A stretch of 64,000 nucleotides of DNA from Catenuloplanes atrovinosus (GTDB lineage Bacteria; Actinomycetota; Actinomycetes; Mycobacteriales; Micromonosporaceae). Position 1 is the stretch's first letter. The number at the start of each line of letters is the position of its first letter. Below are positions 41,469 to 49,835 of the stretch, piece by piece. A program made the translations under genes and the position numbers. The DNA lies in assembly GCF_031458235.1 (NCBI RefSeq), contig NZ_JAVDYB010000001.1, positions 5,938,001-6,002,000 of the forward strand. The letters run 5' to 3'. The notes under the pieces were generated by a model that was not told the origin of the DNA, did not search any database, and worked only from the letters and a program-made list of their open reading frames with translations.

Positions 41469-42553
41469 GGCACGAGCTCCGCGCGGAGCCGGTGCGCGGC
41501 CCGGAGCAGCGCGGCGGCCTCGGCCTGCTCCGGCGTGGGCTCGATCGCGCCGGTGGCCAGCGCCAGCACGGTCCGCACGTCCTCGATGCCGCCCAGTTCC
41601 TCGCGCACCGACCGGCCGAGCACGGCGGTGGCGGTGCGGGCCTCGTCGCGGCAGAAGAACGACAGCTCGCAGGTGGCCAGGCAGTCCGGCGCGTAGCGGG
41701 CGGAGACCGCTCGCACGTCCGCGATCAGCTCGGCCGGGTCGCGGGTGGGCTCGCCGTCCTCGCCGGCCCGCAGGTCGAACGTGATCCCGTCGGGGAGCCG
41801 GTCGAGCAGCGCGTCGATGCCGGCCATCCGGGACAGCTGGCGGCGCAGCACCGCGAGCTGCCGCCGCACGTCGATCATGCTGGAGATCGGCGTGTTGGAG
41901 AAGTCCTTCGGGCAGACCAGCAGCACCTCGTGCGAGACCGTCTCCGGGTCGCGGCCGGCCTCGGCCAGCGCCTCGCGCAGCGCCAGCACGTAGACCGCGG
42001 CCTGGGTGGCGGCCGCGGAGACCTTGCCCGGGTCGGCCTGCTCGTCGATCACCGGGAAGGACTTGATCTCGACGATGTGGTAGCGGCCGTCCACCTGGAA
42101 CGCGACCAGGTCGGGCTCGAGGTAGACGTGCTTGCCGGCGACCGCCAGCCGCAGCATCGGGTGATCGAGCAGCGTGTCCGGGTTGTCGCGCAGGGCCTCG
42201 AGGGTACGGGCGTAGCGCTCCTCGTTCGACGCCTTGGGCCCGCCGGACAGGTCCAGGTACTTCGGGACCTCGACGCCGAGCAGGCCGACCAGTTCGGCGC
42301 CGTCGTTCGCCTTGAGCCGCGCCTCGAAGACGTTGCCGCGCACGATCGCGAACGAGGACTGACCGAACCGCCCCGGGAACCCGATGTGCTGGGCCACCCT
42401 CATCTTGTCGACGCCGGCGCCGTCCATCACCGCGCGGCGGTCGCAGCCCGGGTTGCCGGTGAGCGCGGCGATCGTGCGGGCGTTGTGGCGGCGCGGGGCC
42501 ACCGGGCCGCGGAGCCGGGCGAGCCGGGCGTCCGGCGTGCGGGTCTGCGCCAT
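41465..42553 (-). CDS. Cas4/AddB-like PD-(D/E)XK nuclease with Fe-S cysteines
   Basis: 362 aa from ATG 42553 (an earlier start at 42628 is possible). RecB-family nuclease motifs: GNVFE with Glu77, PD at 147-148, EIK with Glu162 and Lys164 (YHIVEIKSF), and QxxxY (Gln184, Tyr188). One N-terminal cysteine (Cys37) and three C-terminal ones (Cys291, Cys295, Cys301) match the split 4Fe-4S staple of Cas4 and AddB. Expected to cut or resect DNA. First gene of the minus-strand module; coupled to the next gene by a 4-nt overlap. Confidence 0.85.
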   Translation of the reverse strand: MAQTRTPDARLARLRGPVAPRRHNARTIAALTGNPGCDRRAVMDGAGVDKMRVAQHIGFPGRFGQSSFAIVRGNVFEARLKANDGAELVGLLGVEVPKYLDLSGGPKASNEERYARTLEALRDNPDTLLDHPMLRLAVAGKHVYLEPDLVAFQVDGRYHIVEIKSFPVIDEQADPGKVSAAATQAAVYVLALREALAEAGRDPETVSHEVLLVCPKDFSNTPISSMIDVRRQLAVLRRQLSRMAGIDALLDRLPDGITFDLRAGEDGEPTRDPAELIADVRAVSARYAPDCLATCELSFFCRDEARTATAVLGRSVREELGGIEDVRTVLALATGAIEPTPEQAEAAALLRAAHRLRAELVP

Positions 42554-42650
42554 CCGAGCAAGGTACAACCTCGCGGCGGGAAAACCGGGAAGAGGCGCGG
42601 CGTGTCGCACAAATGTACGGCACACCACGCCTATACAGTGATATATCGGT

Positions 42651-43523
42651 TTAGAACGGGCAGGTGCTGCGGTACTCCTCCACGCTCAGGCTCACGCCGG
42701 GGCCGGGACAGAGGAATCGCGTGTACCGCGTGTCGTCGTCCACGAAGCGCTTCAGCCACGAGATGCCGTACTTCGCGATCGTGGTGTTCGACGCGTTCGG
42801 CGTGAAGTGGGTCGCGCCGTTCAACTCCAGGTACGCCTTGTCCAGCGACGACGGCAGACCGGCGTAGAACGGTTCGGAGTGCGTGGCGACCGGCGCGACC
42901 GTGTCGCCGTCCGCGCCCACGATCAGCGTCGGCACCCGCACCGTGGACCAGATCTTGGTGGTGTTCCACCCGGTCAGCGGGATCGCGGCCCGCAGCGACG
43001 GGCGGCTGCGCGCGGCCTCCAGCGAGCCGCCGCCACCCATCGAGTGCCCCATCACCGCGACCCGGGAGCCGTCGACGCGGCCGCGCACGACGCTGGACCC
43101 GGTCAGGTAGTCGGCCGCGGCCAGCAGTTGCCGGCCGCGCGAGTCCGGCTGGTCCAGCGTGGTGATCGTGTCGATGGTGAAGACCACGAAGCCCTGCGAG
43201 GCCAGGCGCGGGCCGAGCCACGCGATGCTCGACTGGTACGCGGTGAACCCGGGCGAGATGACGACCGCGCCGAACGTACCCTCGGCCGTGCTCGTCGGGT
43301 AGTAGATGGTGCCGCCGCCGAAGCCGCTCACCAGCAGCGAGGACACGCTGATCTCGCCGGTGGCGAACGGGCCGCGGACCGCCTCGACGCTCGCGTTCGT
43401 CGGGTCGGGCCCACGCTCGTACGGATTGTCGGCCGCGGCGGACGCGGGCGCGGCACCGGCGAGACCGCCGGCGGCCATGGCGAGCGCGAGGACGGCCGCG
43501 CTCAGGAATCGTGGCTTGTGCAC
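42651..43523 (-). CDS. Secreted polyester hydrolase of the LCC/TfCut2/PETase family
   Basis: 290 aa, with signal peptide cleaved near residue 31. The mature start [20 protein letters not shown] is typical of actinobacterial cutinases that hydrolyse polyethylene terephthalate. Nucleophile Ser161 in GHSMGG, Asp207 in GADGDTVAP, His239 in NGATHF; oxyanion Met162, substrate-stacking Trp186. Cys272-Cys288 form the C-terminal disulfide. The PGYT tyrosine of the active-site wall is Phe93 here. Acts extracellularly on aliphatic or aromatic polyesters; actual PET activity is not provable from sequence. Monocistronic. Confidence 0.92.
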   Translation of the reverse strand: MHKPRFLSAAVLALAMAAGGLAGAAPASAAADNPYERGPDPTNASVEAVRGPFATGEISVSSLLVSGFGGGTIYYPTSTAEGTFGAVVISPGFTAYQSSIAWLGPRLASQGFVVFTIDTITTLDQPDSRGRQLLAAADYLTGSSVVRGRVDGSRVAVMGHSMGGGGSLEAARSRPSLRAAIPLTGWNTTKIWSTVRVPTLIVGADGDTVAPVATHSEPFYAGLPSSLDKAYLELNGATHFTPNASNTTIAKYGISWLKRFVDDDTRYTRFLCPGPGVSLSVEEYRSTCPF

Positions 43524-43707
43524 GTCGTTGTACTCCCTGCCTCGATCGGGGAACCGCAGCTCGGGGACGGATGCGGTTCGACGGACATCGATCAGGGTGC
43601 GCGTTCGGGCGGCCCGCGTGCATCGGCGAAATCACCGGTCTCGACCGCGCCCTCGCACGTGATCTAGGTTGTGAGCTGCGAAGATCAGGTCGGGCGGAGG
43701 GTGGCGC

Positions 43708-44337
43708 ATGGACGAGCGCGAGCGGGAGGTCCGCCGCCGGATGGCGGCCCGGGAGCTCTACCGGGACGCGGACCCGGGGCTGGAGGGCCTGGCGGAGGAG
43801 CGGACCCGCGGCAAGGAACTCGCCGACGAGTACAACCGCACGAGCCCGCGCGCGACGGCGGAGCGGGACCGGCTGCTGCGCGAGATGCTGGGCGGCGTCG
43901 GCGAGCGGGTCTGGGTCGAGCCGCCGATCCGCGTCGCGTACGGCCGCCACCTGCACCTGGGCGACGACGTGTACGTCAACGTGAACCTGACGGTGGTGGA
44001 CGACGGCGAGGTGTTCGTCGGCGACCGGGTGATGTTCGCGCCGAACGTGACGATCACCGCCACCGGCCACCCGGTCCACCCGGACCTGCGCCACGACGGC
44101 ACCCAGTTCTCCGCCACGGTCCGGATCGAGGACGACGTGTGGATCGGCGCCGGCGCGACCATCCTGCCGGGCGTGACGATCGGGCGCGGCTCGGTGATCG
44201 CGGCGGGCGCGGTCGTCGCCGGGAACGTCCCGCCCATGGTCGTCGCGGCCGGCGTCCCGGCCCGCGTGCTCCGCCCGATCACGGACGCCGACCGCGAGTG
44301 GTCCTACCGCCCACCCCGCGACCTGCCACTGCCGTGA
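43708..44337 (+). CDS. Maltose/galactoside O-acetyltransferase-like (left-handed beta-helix)
   Basis: 209 aa from ATG 43708. N-terminal Mac domain (ELYRDADPGLEGLAEERTRG), hexapeptide repeats forming the left-handed beta-helix (VWVEPPIRVAYGRHLHLGDD; VWIGAGATILPGVTIGRGSV), and the catalytic His in the ITATGHPVHPDLRH loop. Transfers acetyl from acetyl-CoA to a sugar (Maa/LacA/NodL group). Normal length. Acceptor unknown. Confidence 0.92.
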   Translation: MDEREREVRRRMAARELYRDADPGLEGLAEERTRGKELADEYNRTSPRATAERDRLLREMLGGVGERVWVEPPIRVAYGRHLHLGDDVYVNVNLTVVDDGEVFVGDRVMFAPNVTITATGHPVHPDLRHDGTQFSATVRIEDDVWIGAGATILPGVTIGRGSVIAAGAVVAGNVPPMVVAAGVPARVLRPITDADREWSYRPPRDLPLP

Positions 44338-44458
44338 CCGCGCCGCGGGTCCCGGCGAGCACTGAAGCCGGCCACCGACGGATCAGACGTGACCGCGCCG
44401 CGAGCCCGGCCGCTGCGGCCACCAACGTGGTTTGAAGCCGGCCACCCACGGATCAGAC
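44335..44458 (+). repeat. Imperfect tandem duplication after the acetyltransferase gene
   Basis: GTGACCGCGCCGCG and TGAAGCCGGCCACC-ACGGATCAGAC occur in the same order twice (44335-44388 and 44389-44458), the second unit carrying about 16 extra bases. It runs directly into copy 3 of the intergenic repeat. Confidence 0.75.
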
Positions 44459-44528
44459 AGGGAGGCCGGCCACGGCCGACCGGTGCCCGCGGGAGCATGC
44501 GGATCGCGACCGCGCCGGAAGTGGGCAG
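44458..44528 (+). repeat. ~70-bp intergenic repeat, copy 3
   Basis: See 30471-30540. It lies between two convergent genes and ends 13 bp before the GGDEF-EAL stop. Confidence 0.85.
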
Positions 44529-44540
44529 ATCGAAAAGGGT

Positions 44541-46817
44541 CTAGGAGACCCTCGCCGCGAGCAGCGGCGGCACCTCGGCGGCCGGGACCGGGCGGGACAG
44601 CAGGTAGCCCTGGAGGTAGTCGCAGCCGAGGTCGCGCAGTGCGTCGCGCTGGGCCGGCTCCTCCACGCCCTCGGCGACCGTGGACATGCCGCAGGAACGG
44701 GCCAGCGCGATCAGCGCCGCCACCATGTCCCGGCCGCGCGGCGTGCCGAGTTCCGCGACGAACAGTTTGTCGATCTTGAGGGCCTCGACGTTGAAGCGGC
44801 TGAGCCGGGCCAGCGACGAGTAGCCGGTGCCGAAGTCGTCGATCGCCAGGTCGATGCCGAGTGCCTGGATGCGGCGAATCGCGGCGACCACGTCCTCCGG
44901 GTCGTCCATCAGCGCGGTCTCGGTGATCTCGATGACCAGGTTGTCGCCGAGCAGGCCCCAGCGGGAGAGCGCGTCACCGAGGCGGTCCGGCAGCGCGGGG
45001 TCGCTCAGCTCGGCCGCGCCCACGTTGACCGTGACCCTGAGGTTGGCGCGGGCGCCGGAGTCGATCCAGGCCCGCAGGTCGGACAGCGCGTGATCCAGCA
45101 TGACGGAGGTGATCCTGCGGCTGAGCTGCGCGCGTTCCGCGATCTCGATGAAGCGGTCCGGGCGGATCGGGCCGCGCGTGGGGTGCGTCCAGCGGGCCAG
45201 CGCCTCGAAGCCGCGGACCTCGCCGGTGACGGCGTCGCAGATCGGCTGGTACGCCGCGTGCAGTTGCCCCTCGTCGAGCGCGCGGACCAGGTCGGCGCGC
45301 AGCTCCAGTTCCTCCGACGTGGTGTGGTGCATGCCGGGGTTGAACAGCTGGATGTTGTTCTTGCCGGCGCGCTTCACCGCGTACATGGCGATGTCCGCGT
45401 CCCGGAGCACCTCGATGGCGTCGCGCGGGTCGTCCTCGGCCACCTCGACCAGGCCGACGCTGGCGCCGAGCGCGATCCGGCGGCCGGCCACCGCGAACGG
45501 CTCCTCGAACGTGTCCAGCATGCGCCGGGCGAACGCGCGAGGGTCGCCGTCGAAGTCTTCCAGCAGCACGGCGAACTCGTCACCGCCGAGCCGGACCACG
45601 GTGTCGGTGTGCCGCAGCACGCCGACCAGCCGCTGCGCGACCGTGATCAGCACGGTGTCGCCGGCCGGGTGGCCGAGGCTGTCGTTGACCTCCTTGAAGT
45701 CGTCCAGGTCCAGGAAGACGAGACTCAGCCGGGTGGGCGTGCCGGGCAGCAGCTCGCGCAGGCGCGCGGTGAGCATCGCCCGGTTGCCGAGCCCGGTCAG
45801 CGAGTCGTGGGTGGCCTTGTACCGGAGCACCCGCTCACTGCCGGCGAGCCGGCGCAGCAGCGCGCGATTCTCCGCGAGCACCAGCAACTGGCGGGCCATC
45901 ACGGCCGAGAACAGCACGACCAGGCCGAGGTTCACGGCACCGTCCGGCGTACGCCCGGCCGCGAGCTGGAAGCCGCAGAACACCGCCGTGGGGATGATCG
46001 GCAGGTACGGACCGTAGACCGCGAACCGCGAGTCGGCGCTCCGCTCGCGGCGCGGCGAGGTACCGCCCCGGCACGTCGCGGCCGCCGCGGCGACGAACGC
46101 GAACGCCAGCGCCCAGATGCCCGGGTTGACCGCGTCGAACGGGCGGCCCTCGTGCAGCACCAGGTAGGCGAACGCGGCGTCCGCGCCGGTGAGCGTGGCC
46201 AGGAACGCCACGACCAGCAGCGGGCCGCGCCGGCGACCGGCCGGGAACTCGGTGAGCACCAGCACGGTCCAGAAGATCAGCAGCACCATGTCGCCGAGCA
46301 CGTACGTCAGCCCGAACGCGACGCCGAGCCGGTCGTGGCCCGCCTGCGCCCAGATCTCGCCGAAGAACGCACCCCACACCACGATGAACACGGCCGCGGC
46401 CGCGACCACGCCGTCGAGCGCCATCCGCAGCCGGGCCCGGACGCCGACGGCCGGGGACGTGGTCCACACGGCCGCCAGCATCAGCGCGAAGAACGCCAGC
46501 CGGGCGCCGACCAGCAGCGGGGACGGCGCCGACGAGGAGTGCGCCATCAGGTTGCCCCAGGCCCAGCCGGCCGGTCCGGACGACCAGGCCACGCACGCGG
46601 CGGCCTGGAGATACCAGGAGACCCGGGCGAGGCGGTGCCCGGCGTGCCGCGCCGCGCGCAGGCAGAGCACCGCCGCGGTGACCGCCACCGCGAGCGTGAG
46701 CAGCGACGACACGCCACGGCCGAGCGCGCCGCCGGACGCGGGGAACACGCCGGCGGTCAGCAGCGCGGCAAGCGCGGCGCACGCGGCGGCGACGGCGGTC
46801 CGCTGTGCACGGGTCAT
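44541..46817 (-). CDS. Membrane GGDEF-EAL protein (c-di-GMP cyclase/phosphodiesterase)
   Basis: 758 aa. About eight to nine N-terminal membrane helices occupy residues ~10-320 (MHYT/MASE-like, not classified). GGDEF domain: RLGGDEFAVLLED, intact, preceded by FLDLDDFKEVNDSLGH. EAL domain: GFEALARWTHPTRGPIRPD, DDFGTGYSSLARL, and KIDKLFV, with the catalytic Glu present. Both halves look competent, so it may make and break c-di-GMP, a regulator of development in actinomycetes. Ligand of the membrane part unknown. Monocistronic. Confidence 0.95.
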   Translation of the reverse strand: MTRAQRTAVAAACAALAALLTAGVFPASGGALGRGVSSLLTLAVAVTAAVLCLRAARHAGHRLARVSWYLQAAACVAWSSGPAGWAWGNLMAHSSSAPSPLLVGARLAFFALMLAAVWTTSPAVGVRARLRMALDGVVAAAAVFIVVWGAFFGEIWAQAGHDRLGVAFGLTYVLGDMVLLIFWTVLVLTEFPAGRRRGPLLVVAFLATLTGADAAFAYLVLHEGRPFDAVNPGIWALAFAFVAAAAATCRGGTSPRRERSADSRFAVYGPYLPIIPTAVFCGFQLAAGRTPDGAVNLGLVVLFSAVMARQLLVLAENRALLRRLAGSERVLRYKATHDSLTGLGNRAMLTARLRELLPGTPTRLSLVFLDLDDFKEVNDSLGHPAGDTVLITVAQRLVGVLRHTDTVVRLGGDEFAVLLEDFDGDPRAFARRMLDTFEEPFAVAGRRIALGASVGLVEVAEDDPRDAIEVLRDADIAMYAVKRAGKNNIQLFNPGMHHTTSEELELRADLVRALDEGQLHAAYQPICDAVTGEVRGFEALARWTHPTRGPIRPDRFIEIAERAQLSRRITSVMLDHALSDLRAWIDSGARANLRVTVNVGAAELSDPALPDRLGDALSRWGLLGDNLVIEITETALMDDPEDVVAAIRRIQALGIDLAIDDFGTGYSSLARLSRFNVEALKIDKLFVAELGTPRGRDMVAALIALARSCGMSTVAEGVEEPAQRDALRDLGCDYLQGYLLSRPVPAAEVPPLLAARVS

Positions 46818-46907
46818 GCCCGAAAAGTCGGCAACAGCGCCCGCAGGGTTAGATTTTCGCTGGTCAGGGCAGTCAGTGGGGAGGCACGCGGAATAGGGAG
46901 GACGGCG

Positions 46908-47960
46908 ATGTCACTACTGCACCGGCACCGCAATGAGACGAAGAAGGACAATCACGACAAGGAGTCACCGGCGCGGAGCGACGCCAAGGACGCGCCCAAG
47001 GACGACGCGGGCGGCGGACCGGTGCCACCGGAGGCCGGCCCGGACAGCCCCGCCCAGCTCAGCGGCAACTCACTGTGGAACGCGGTGAAGCGGACGATCG
47101 CCGAGTTCCAGGACGACAACCTGTCCGACTGGGCCGCCGCACTCACCTACTACGGCGTCCTGTCCATCTTCCCCGGACTGCTGGTGCTCGCGGCCGTCCT
47201 CGGCCTGCTCGGCGACGACACGCTCACCCGCGTGGTGGACAGCGTCCGGCCACTGCTGCCGGCCGAGACCACCCAGATCCTGGAGAGCATGGCCGGCCAG
47301 CTCAGCGCCGCCGACACGTCATCCGGCCTGATCGCGCTCGTCGGTCTCGCCGGCGCGTTTTGGTCCGCATCCGGCTACGTGGGCGCGTTCATGCGCGCGT
47401 CCAACGCCATCTACGAGGTGCCGGAGGGCCGCCCGGTCTGGAAGACGCTGCCGATCCGGGTCGGCGTCACCGCGCTGGTCGGCCTGATGCTGATCGCCTG
47501 CGCGGTCATCGTCGTGTTCACCGGCGGCCTCGCCGACCGGGTCGGCTCCGCGATCGGCCTCGGCGAGGCCGCCGTGACCGTATGGGACATCGCCAAGTGG
47601 CCGGTGCTGCTGGTGATCGTCAGCCTGATGTTCGCGGTCCTCTACTGGGCCTCGCCGAACGCCAAGACCGGCGGCTTCCGCTGGGTCACCCCGGGCGGCT
47701 TCGTCGCCGTGCTGCTCTGGGTCGTGGCGTCCGCGGGCTTCGGGTTCTACGTGGCGAACTTCGGGTCCTACAACAAGACGTACGGCACGCTGGCCGGCAT
47801 CATCGTCTTCCTGGTCTGGCTGTGGATCTCCAACATCGCCATCCTGTTCGGCGCGGAGATGGACGCGGAACTGGAGCGGCGGCGCGCGATCGCGGCCGGC
47901 ACGCCCCCGGACAAGGAGCCGTTCCTGGAGCTGCGCGACGACCGCAAGGTGAAGAAGTAA
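46908..47960 (+). CDS. YihY/BrkB-family membrane protein
   Basis: 350 aa from ATG 46908, preceded by AGGGAGGA. A charged cytoplasmic N-terminal tail (~55 residues), then the BrkB pattern: DNLSDWAAALTYYGVLSIFP, FWSASGYVGAFMRASNAIYE, and NKTYGTLAGIIVFLVWLWIS, with six helices. Family members were once called RNase BN in error; the function is unsettled. Ends with a strong terminator. Confidence 0.93.
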   Translation: MSLLHRHRNETKKDNHDKESPARSDAKDAPKDDAGGGPVPPEAGPDSPAQLSGNSLWNAVKRTIAEFQDDNLSDWAAALTYYGVLSIFPGLLVLAAVLGLLGDDTLTRVVDSVRPLLPAETTQILESMAGQLSAADTSSGLIALVGLAGAFWSASGYVGAFMRASNAIYEVPEGRPVWKTLPIRVGVTALVGLMLIACAVIVVFTGGLADRVGSAIGLGEAAVTVWDIAKWPVLLVIVSLMFAVLYWASPNAKTGGFRWVTPGGFVAVLLWVVASAGFGFYVANFGSYNKTYGTLAGIIVFLVWLWISNIAILFGAEMDAELERRRAIAAGTPPDKEPFLELRDDRKVKK

Positions 47961-47973
47961 CCCCCACACGAGA

Positions 47974-48001
47974 ACGGCCCCCGGTACGCACCGGGGGCCG
48001 T
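47974..48001. terminator. Bidirectional terminator after BrkB gene
   Basis: Perfect 12-bp stem (47974-47985 with 47990-48001), loop ACGC, followed by TTCC. It is flanked by the BrkB stop (47960) and the convergent YtxH stop (48023), so it serves both. Confidence 0.9.
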
Positions 48002-48022
48002 TTCCGTGGAACTCGCTGACGA

Positions 48023-48349
48023 TCAGATCGAGGTGTTGCTGCTCCGGGAGCCGGCGAACGTGTCGTCGGCCGCGGTGATCGAGGAGGTCGGGGTGGTGCT
48101 GGTGCTGGTCGACGTGGTGTTCGTCGTCGCCAGCCGCTCGCCGAGCTTGCTGTGCGCCAGCTTGTCCTTGCCCTCGCTGTACAGCCGGTTCGCCTGCGCC
48201 TGCGCGACGCCGGCGGCCTCCTGCACGGTCGGGTGGTCCAGGACCTTGCGGGCCTGCACCCGCAGCTCCTCGTACTTCTCCCGGCCGGCGCGGGCGCCCA
48301 GGACGAAGCCCGCGGCCAGCCCGCCGATGAACAGAAGCTTTCCGCGCAT
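48023..48349 (-). CDS. YtxH-like small membrane protein
   Basis: 108 aa from ATG 48349 with GAGGAG upstream. MRGKLLFIGGLAAGFVLGAR is the single helix with the glycine-rich YtxH motif, then AGREKYEELRVQARKV and a Thr/Ser-rich tail. YtxH proteins are general-stress proteins of unknown mechanism. Upstream in-frame extension runs into the tRNA and is not real. Confidence 0.85.
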   Translation of the reverse strand: MRGKLLFIGGLAAGFVLGARAGREKYEELRVQARKVLDHPTVQEAAGVAQAQANRLYSEGKDKLAHSKLGERLATTNTTSTSTSTTPTSSITAADDTFAGSRSSNTSI

Positions 48350-48607
48350 GTTGGCGGCTCCTCTCGTGCCTTGACGCAGCACCGCCCTGCGGGCAGCGCT
48401 GTCGCGCCTGTCGTTCGTTGCTGCCGGGGTACGTACCCATCCTGCCCCCGCACCATGCCCCCATGTGCGGTAGTCGCGGAAATGTCCGAAAACCTGGCAC
48501 GTGGCCTTCGGTAACCCGGTGGCAGAACCCCCCAGTGGGTCATGTAAGGTTATGCCCGTCGCCAGGGAGCGGAGAGATCCGCGGGCCTGGGGCCACAACT
48601 GAAACGA

Positions 48608-48680
48608 TCCCCTGTAGCTCAATTGGCAGAGCAGCCGGCTGTTAACCGGCAGGTTATTGGTTCGAGTCCAATCGGGGGAG
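48608..48680 (+). tRNA. tRNA-Asn (anticodon GTT)
   Basis: 73-nt cloverleaf: acceptor TCCCCTG/CGGGGGA, D-arm TAGCTCAATTGGCAGAGC, anticodon stem CCGGC around loop TGTTAAC with anticodon GTT, T-loop TTCGAGT, discriminator G. CCA is not encoded. Confidence 0.97.
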
Positions 48681-48691
48681 CGAGATCCCTG

Positions 48692-48730
48692 GATCCCCCC
48701 TGCCCGCGGAGAGCGCGGGCAGGGGGGATC
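48692..48730 (+). terminator. 17-bp perfect hairpin after tRNA-Asn
   Basis: 48692-48708 pairs without mismatch with 48714-48730, loop GAGAG. It lies 11 bp after the tRNA and probably ends its transcript. Confidence 0.85.
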
Positions 48731-49548
48731 TCGCATTCTGCTCCGGGGCCGAGCCCCGGAAACCCCACGGTCCGGTGGTGGCGTTGCGTGGGTCGGCGCA
48801 GGTTGCGTACTACGGGCGGAGATCTTTCGGGCTCCGGTGCGGTGGTTGCGTTACGCGGGTCGGGGTGGTTGCGGGCCTTTCCGGCGTTGCTTTACCTCCG
48901 CTTTCTTCGCTGTCGGCTTTCCCGCCCGGGCGGCGCTACTCTCCCTCTGCGCTGCACTCGGCATCGCCCTCCCCGCTCCGCGCCACGTTCCCCTCCGCGT
49001 CGACCTCTGCGCCGCTCCCCTCCGCACCACGTTCCGCTCCGCGTCGCCCTCTGCGCCGCTCCCCTCCGCGCCGCCCCCTCCGCGCCCTCTGCGCGCCGCC
49101 CCCTCCGCGCCGCCCCTTCCGCGCCGCATCCGTGTTGCGTCGTTTTATGCGTCGATTAGGAGGATCGCGGGATCGGGAGACCGGCGGCGTGGTGCCTCGG
49201 CGGGCGTGGTGCTGGGCGCCATGTTCTCCGCGCTGGCGGTCGTAAAGCTGGTGATCATGGCGGATTCGGTAGCGCCGTTGCGGTCGGCGTGCCGCTGGAC
49301 ACCGGTGGTGGTCCGCTGGCTGCTGGCTGCTGGCGCGCGCTGGTACACGACCTGGGCGACCGGATGCGGTGGGGGAGCCGGCCGTCCCGTTGGGGGTATG
49401 CACGATTCACCGAAGAAGGACGGCCGGTTGATCTCCGTTTAAGCGATATTCGGCCGATATAGGCGAGGTATGGCTTGATCAAAGGTGGCCTGTCCCGCCC
49501 GATTGCCGGTGGCCGGGGCACAGGCGTACGGGATACGATCCCCGCGCC
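48731..49548. other. tRNA-to-tRNA gap with pyrimidine-rich low-complexity tract
   Basis: 818 bp between tRNA-Asn and tRNA-Met without a supported gene. From about 48931 to 49135 the plus strand is C/T-dominated, built from variants of CTCCGCGCC and CCCCTCCGCG. This produces long but meaningless ORFs in every frame. The remainder (49140-49440) could hold a small membrane-protein remnant, but no start signal supports it. Confidence 0.5.
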
Positions 49549-49625
49549 GGGGCGGTAGCTCAGCCGGTTAGAGCAGGGGACTCATAATCCCTCGGTCGCG
49601 GGTTCGAGTCCCGCCCGCCCCACCA
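49549..49625 (+). tRNA. tRNA-Met (anticodon CAT, CCA encoded)
   Basis: 77 nt: acceptor GGGGCGG/CCGCCCC, D-arm TAGCTCAGCCGGTTAGAGC, anticodon loop CTCATAA, T-loop TTCGAGT, and encoded ACCA at 49622-49625. Elongator Met is most likely from the loop and GGGG-rich acceptor. A lysidine-modified tRNA-Ile2 with the same anticodon cannot be excluded. It lacks the C-A mismatch expected of the initiator. Confidence 0.93.
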
Positions 49626-49835
49626 TTTGACCTGCGGAAACGTCGCTTTTCGGATCGACGCCCATGGGCGGTCAACCCCCATTGGACGTACACCTTGTCC
49701 GTTTTAGCGGTATTTGCGATCATCGAACGAGAAGATCCATACTTCGCGCCGCACGCGTGATCGAGATCTCATCGACCGGCCTCACGTGAAGCGGCGGGGT
49801 CATCGGCCCCGCCACTCCTCGTCACGTGAGCGCGA

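Noticed and set aside
38429-42553. A CRISPR-Cas locus suggested by the Cas4-like nuclease
   Set aside because: No cas1/cas2 or effector genes. The 75-bp tandem repeats have no spacers and lie inside coding junctions.
48657-49442. 261-codon plus-strand ORF after tRNA-Asn
   Set aside because: Begins inside the tRNA and its terminator and runs through the low-complexity pyrimidine tract; no ribosome-binding site.
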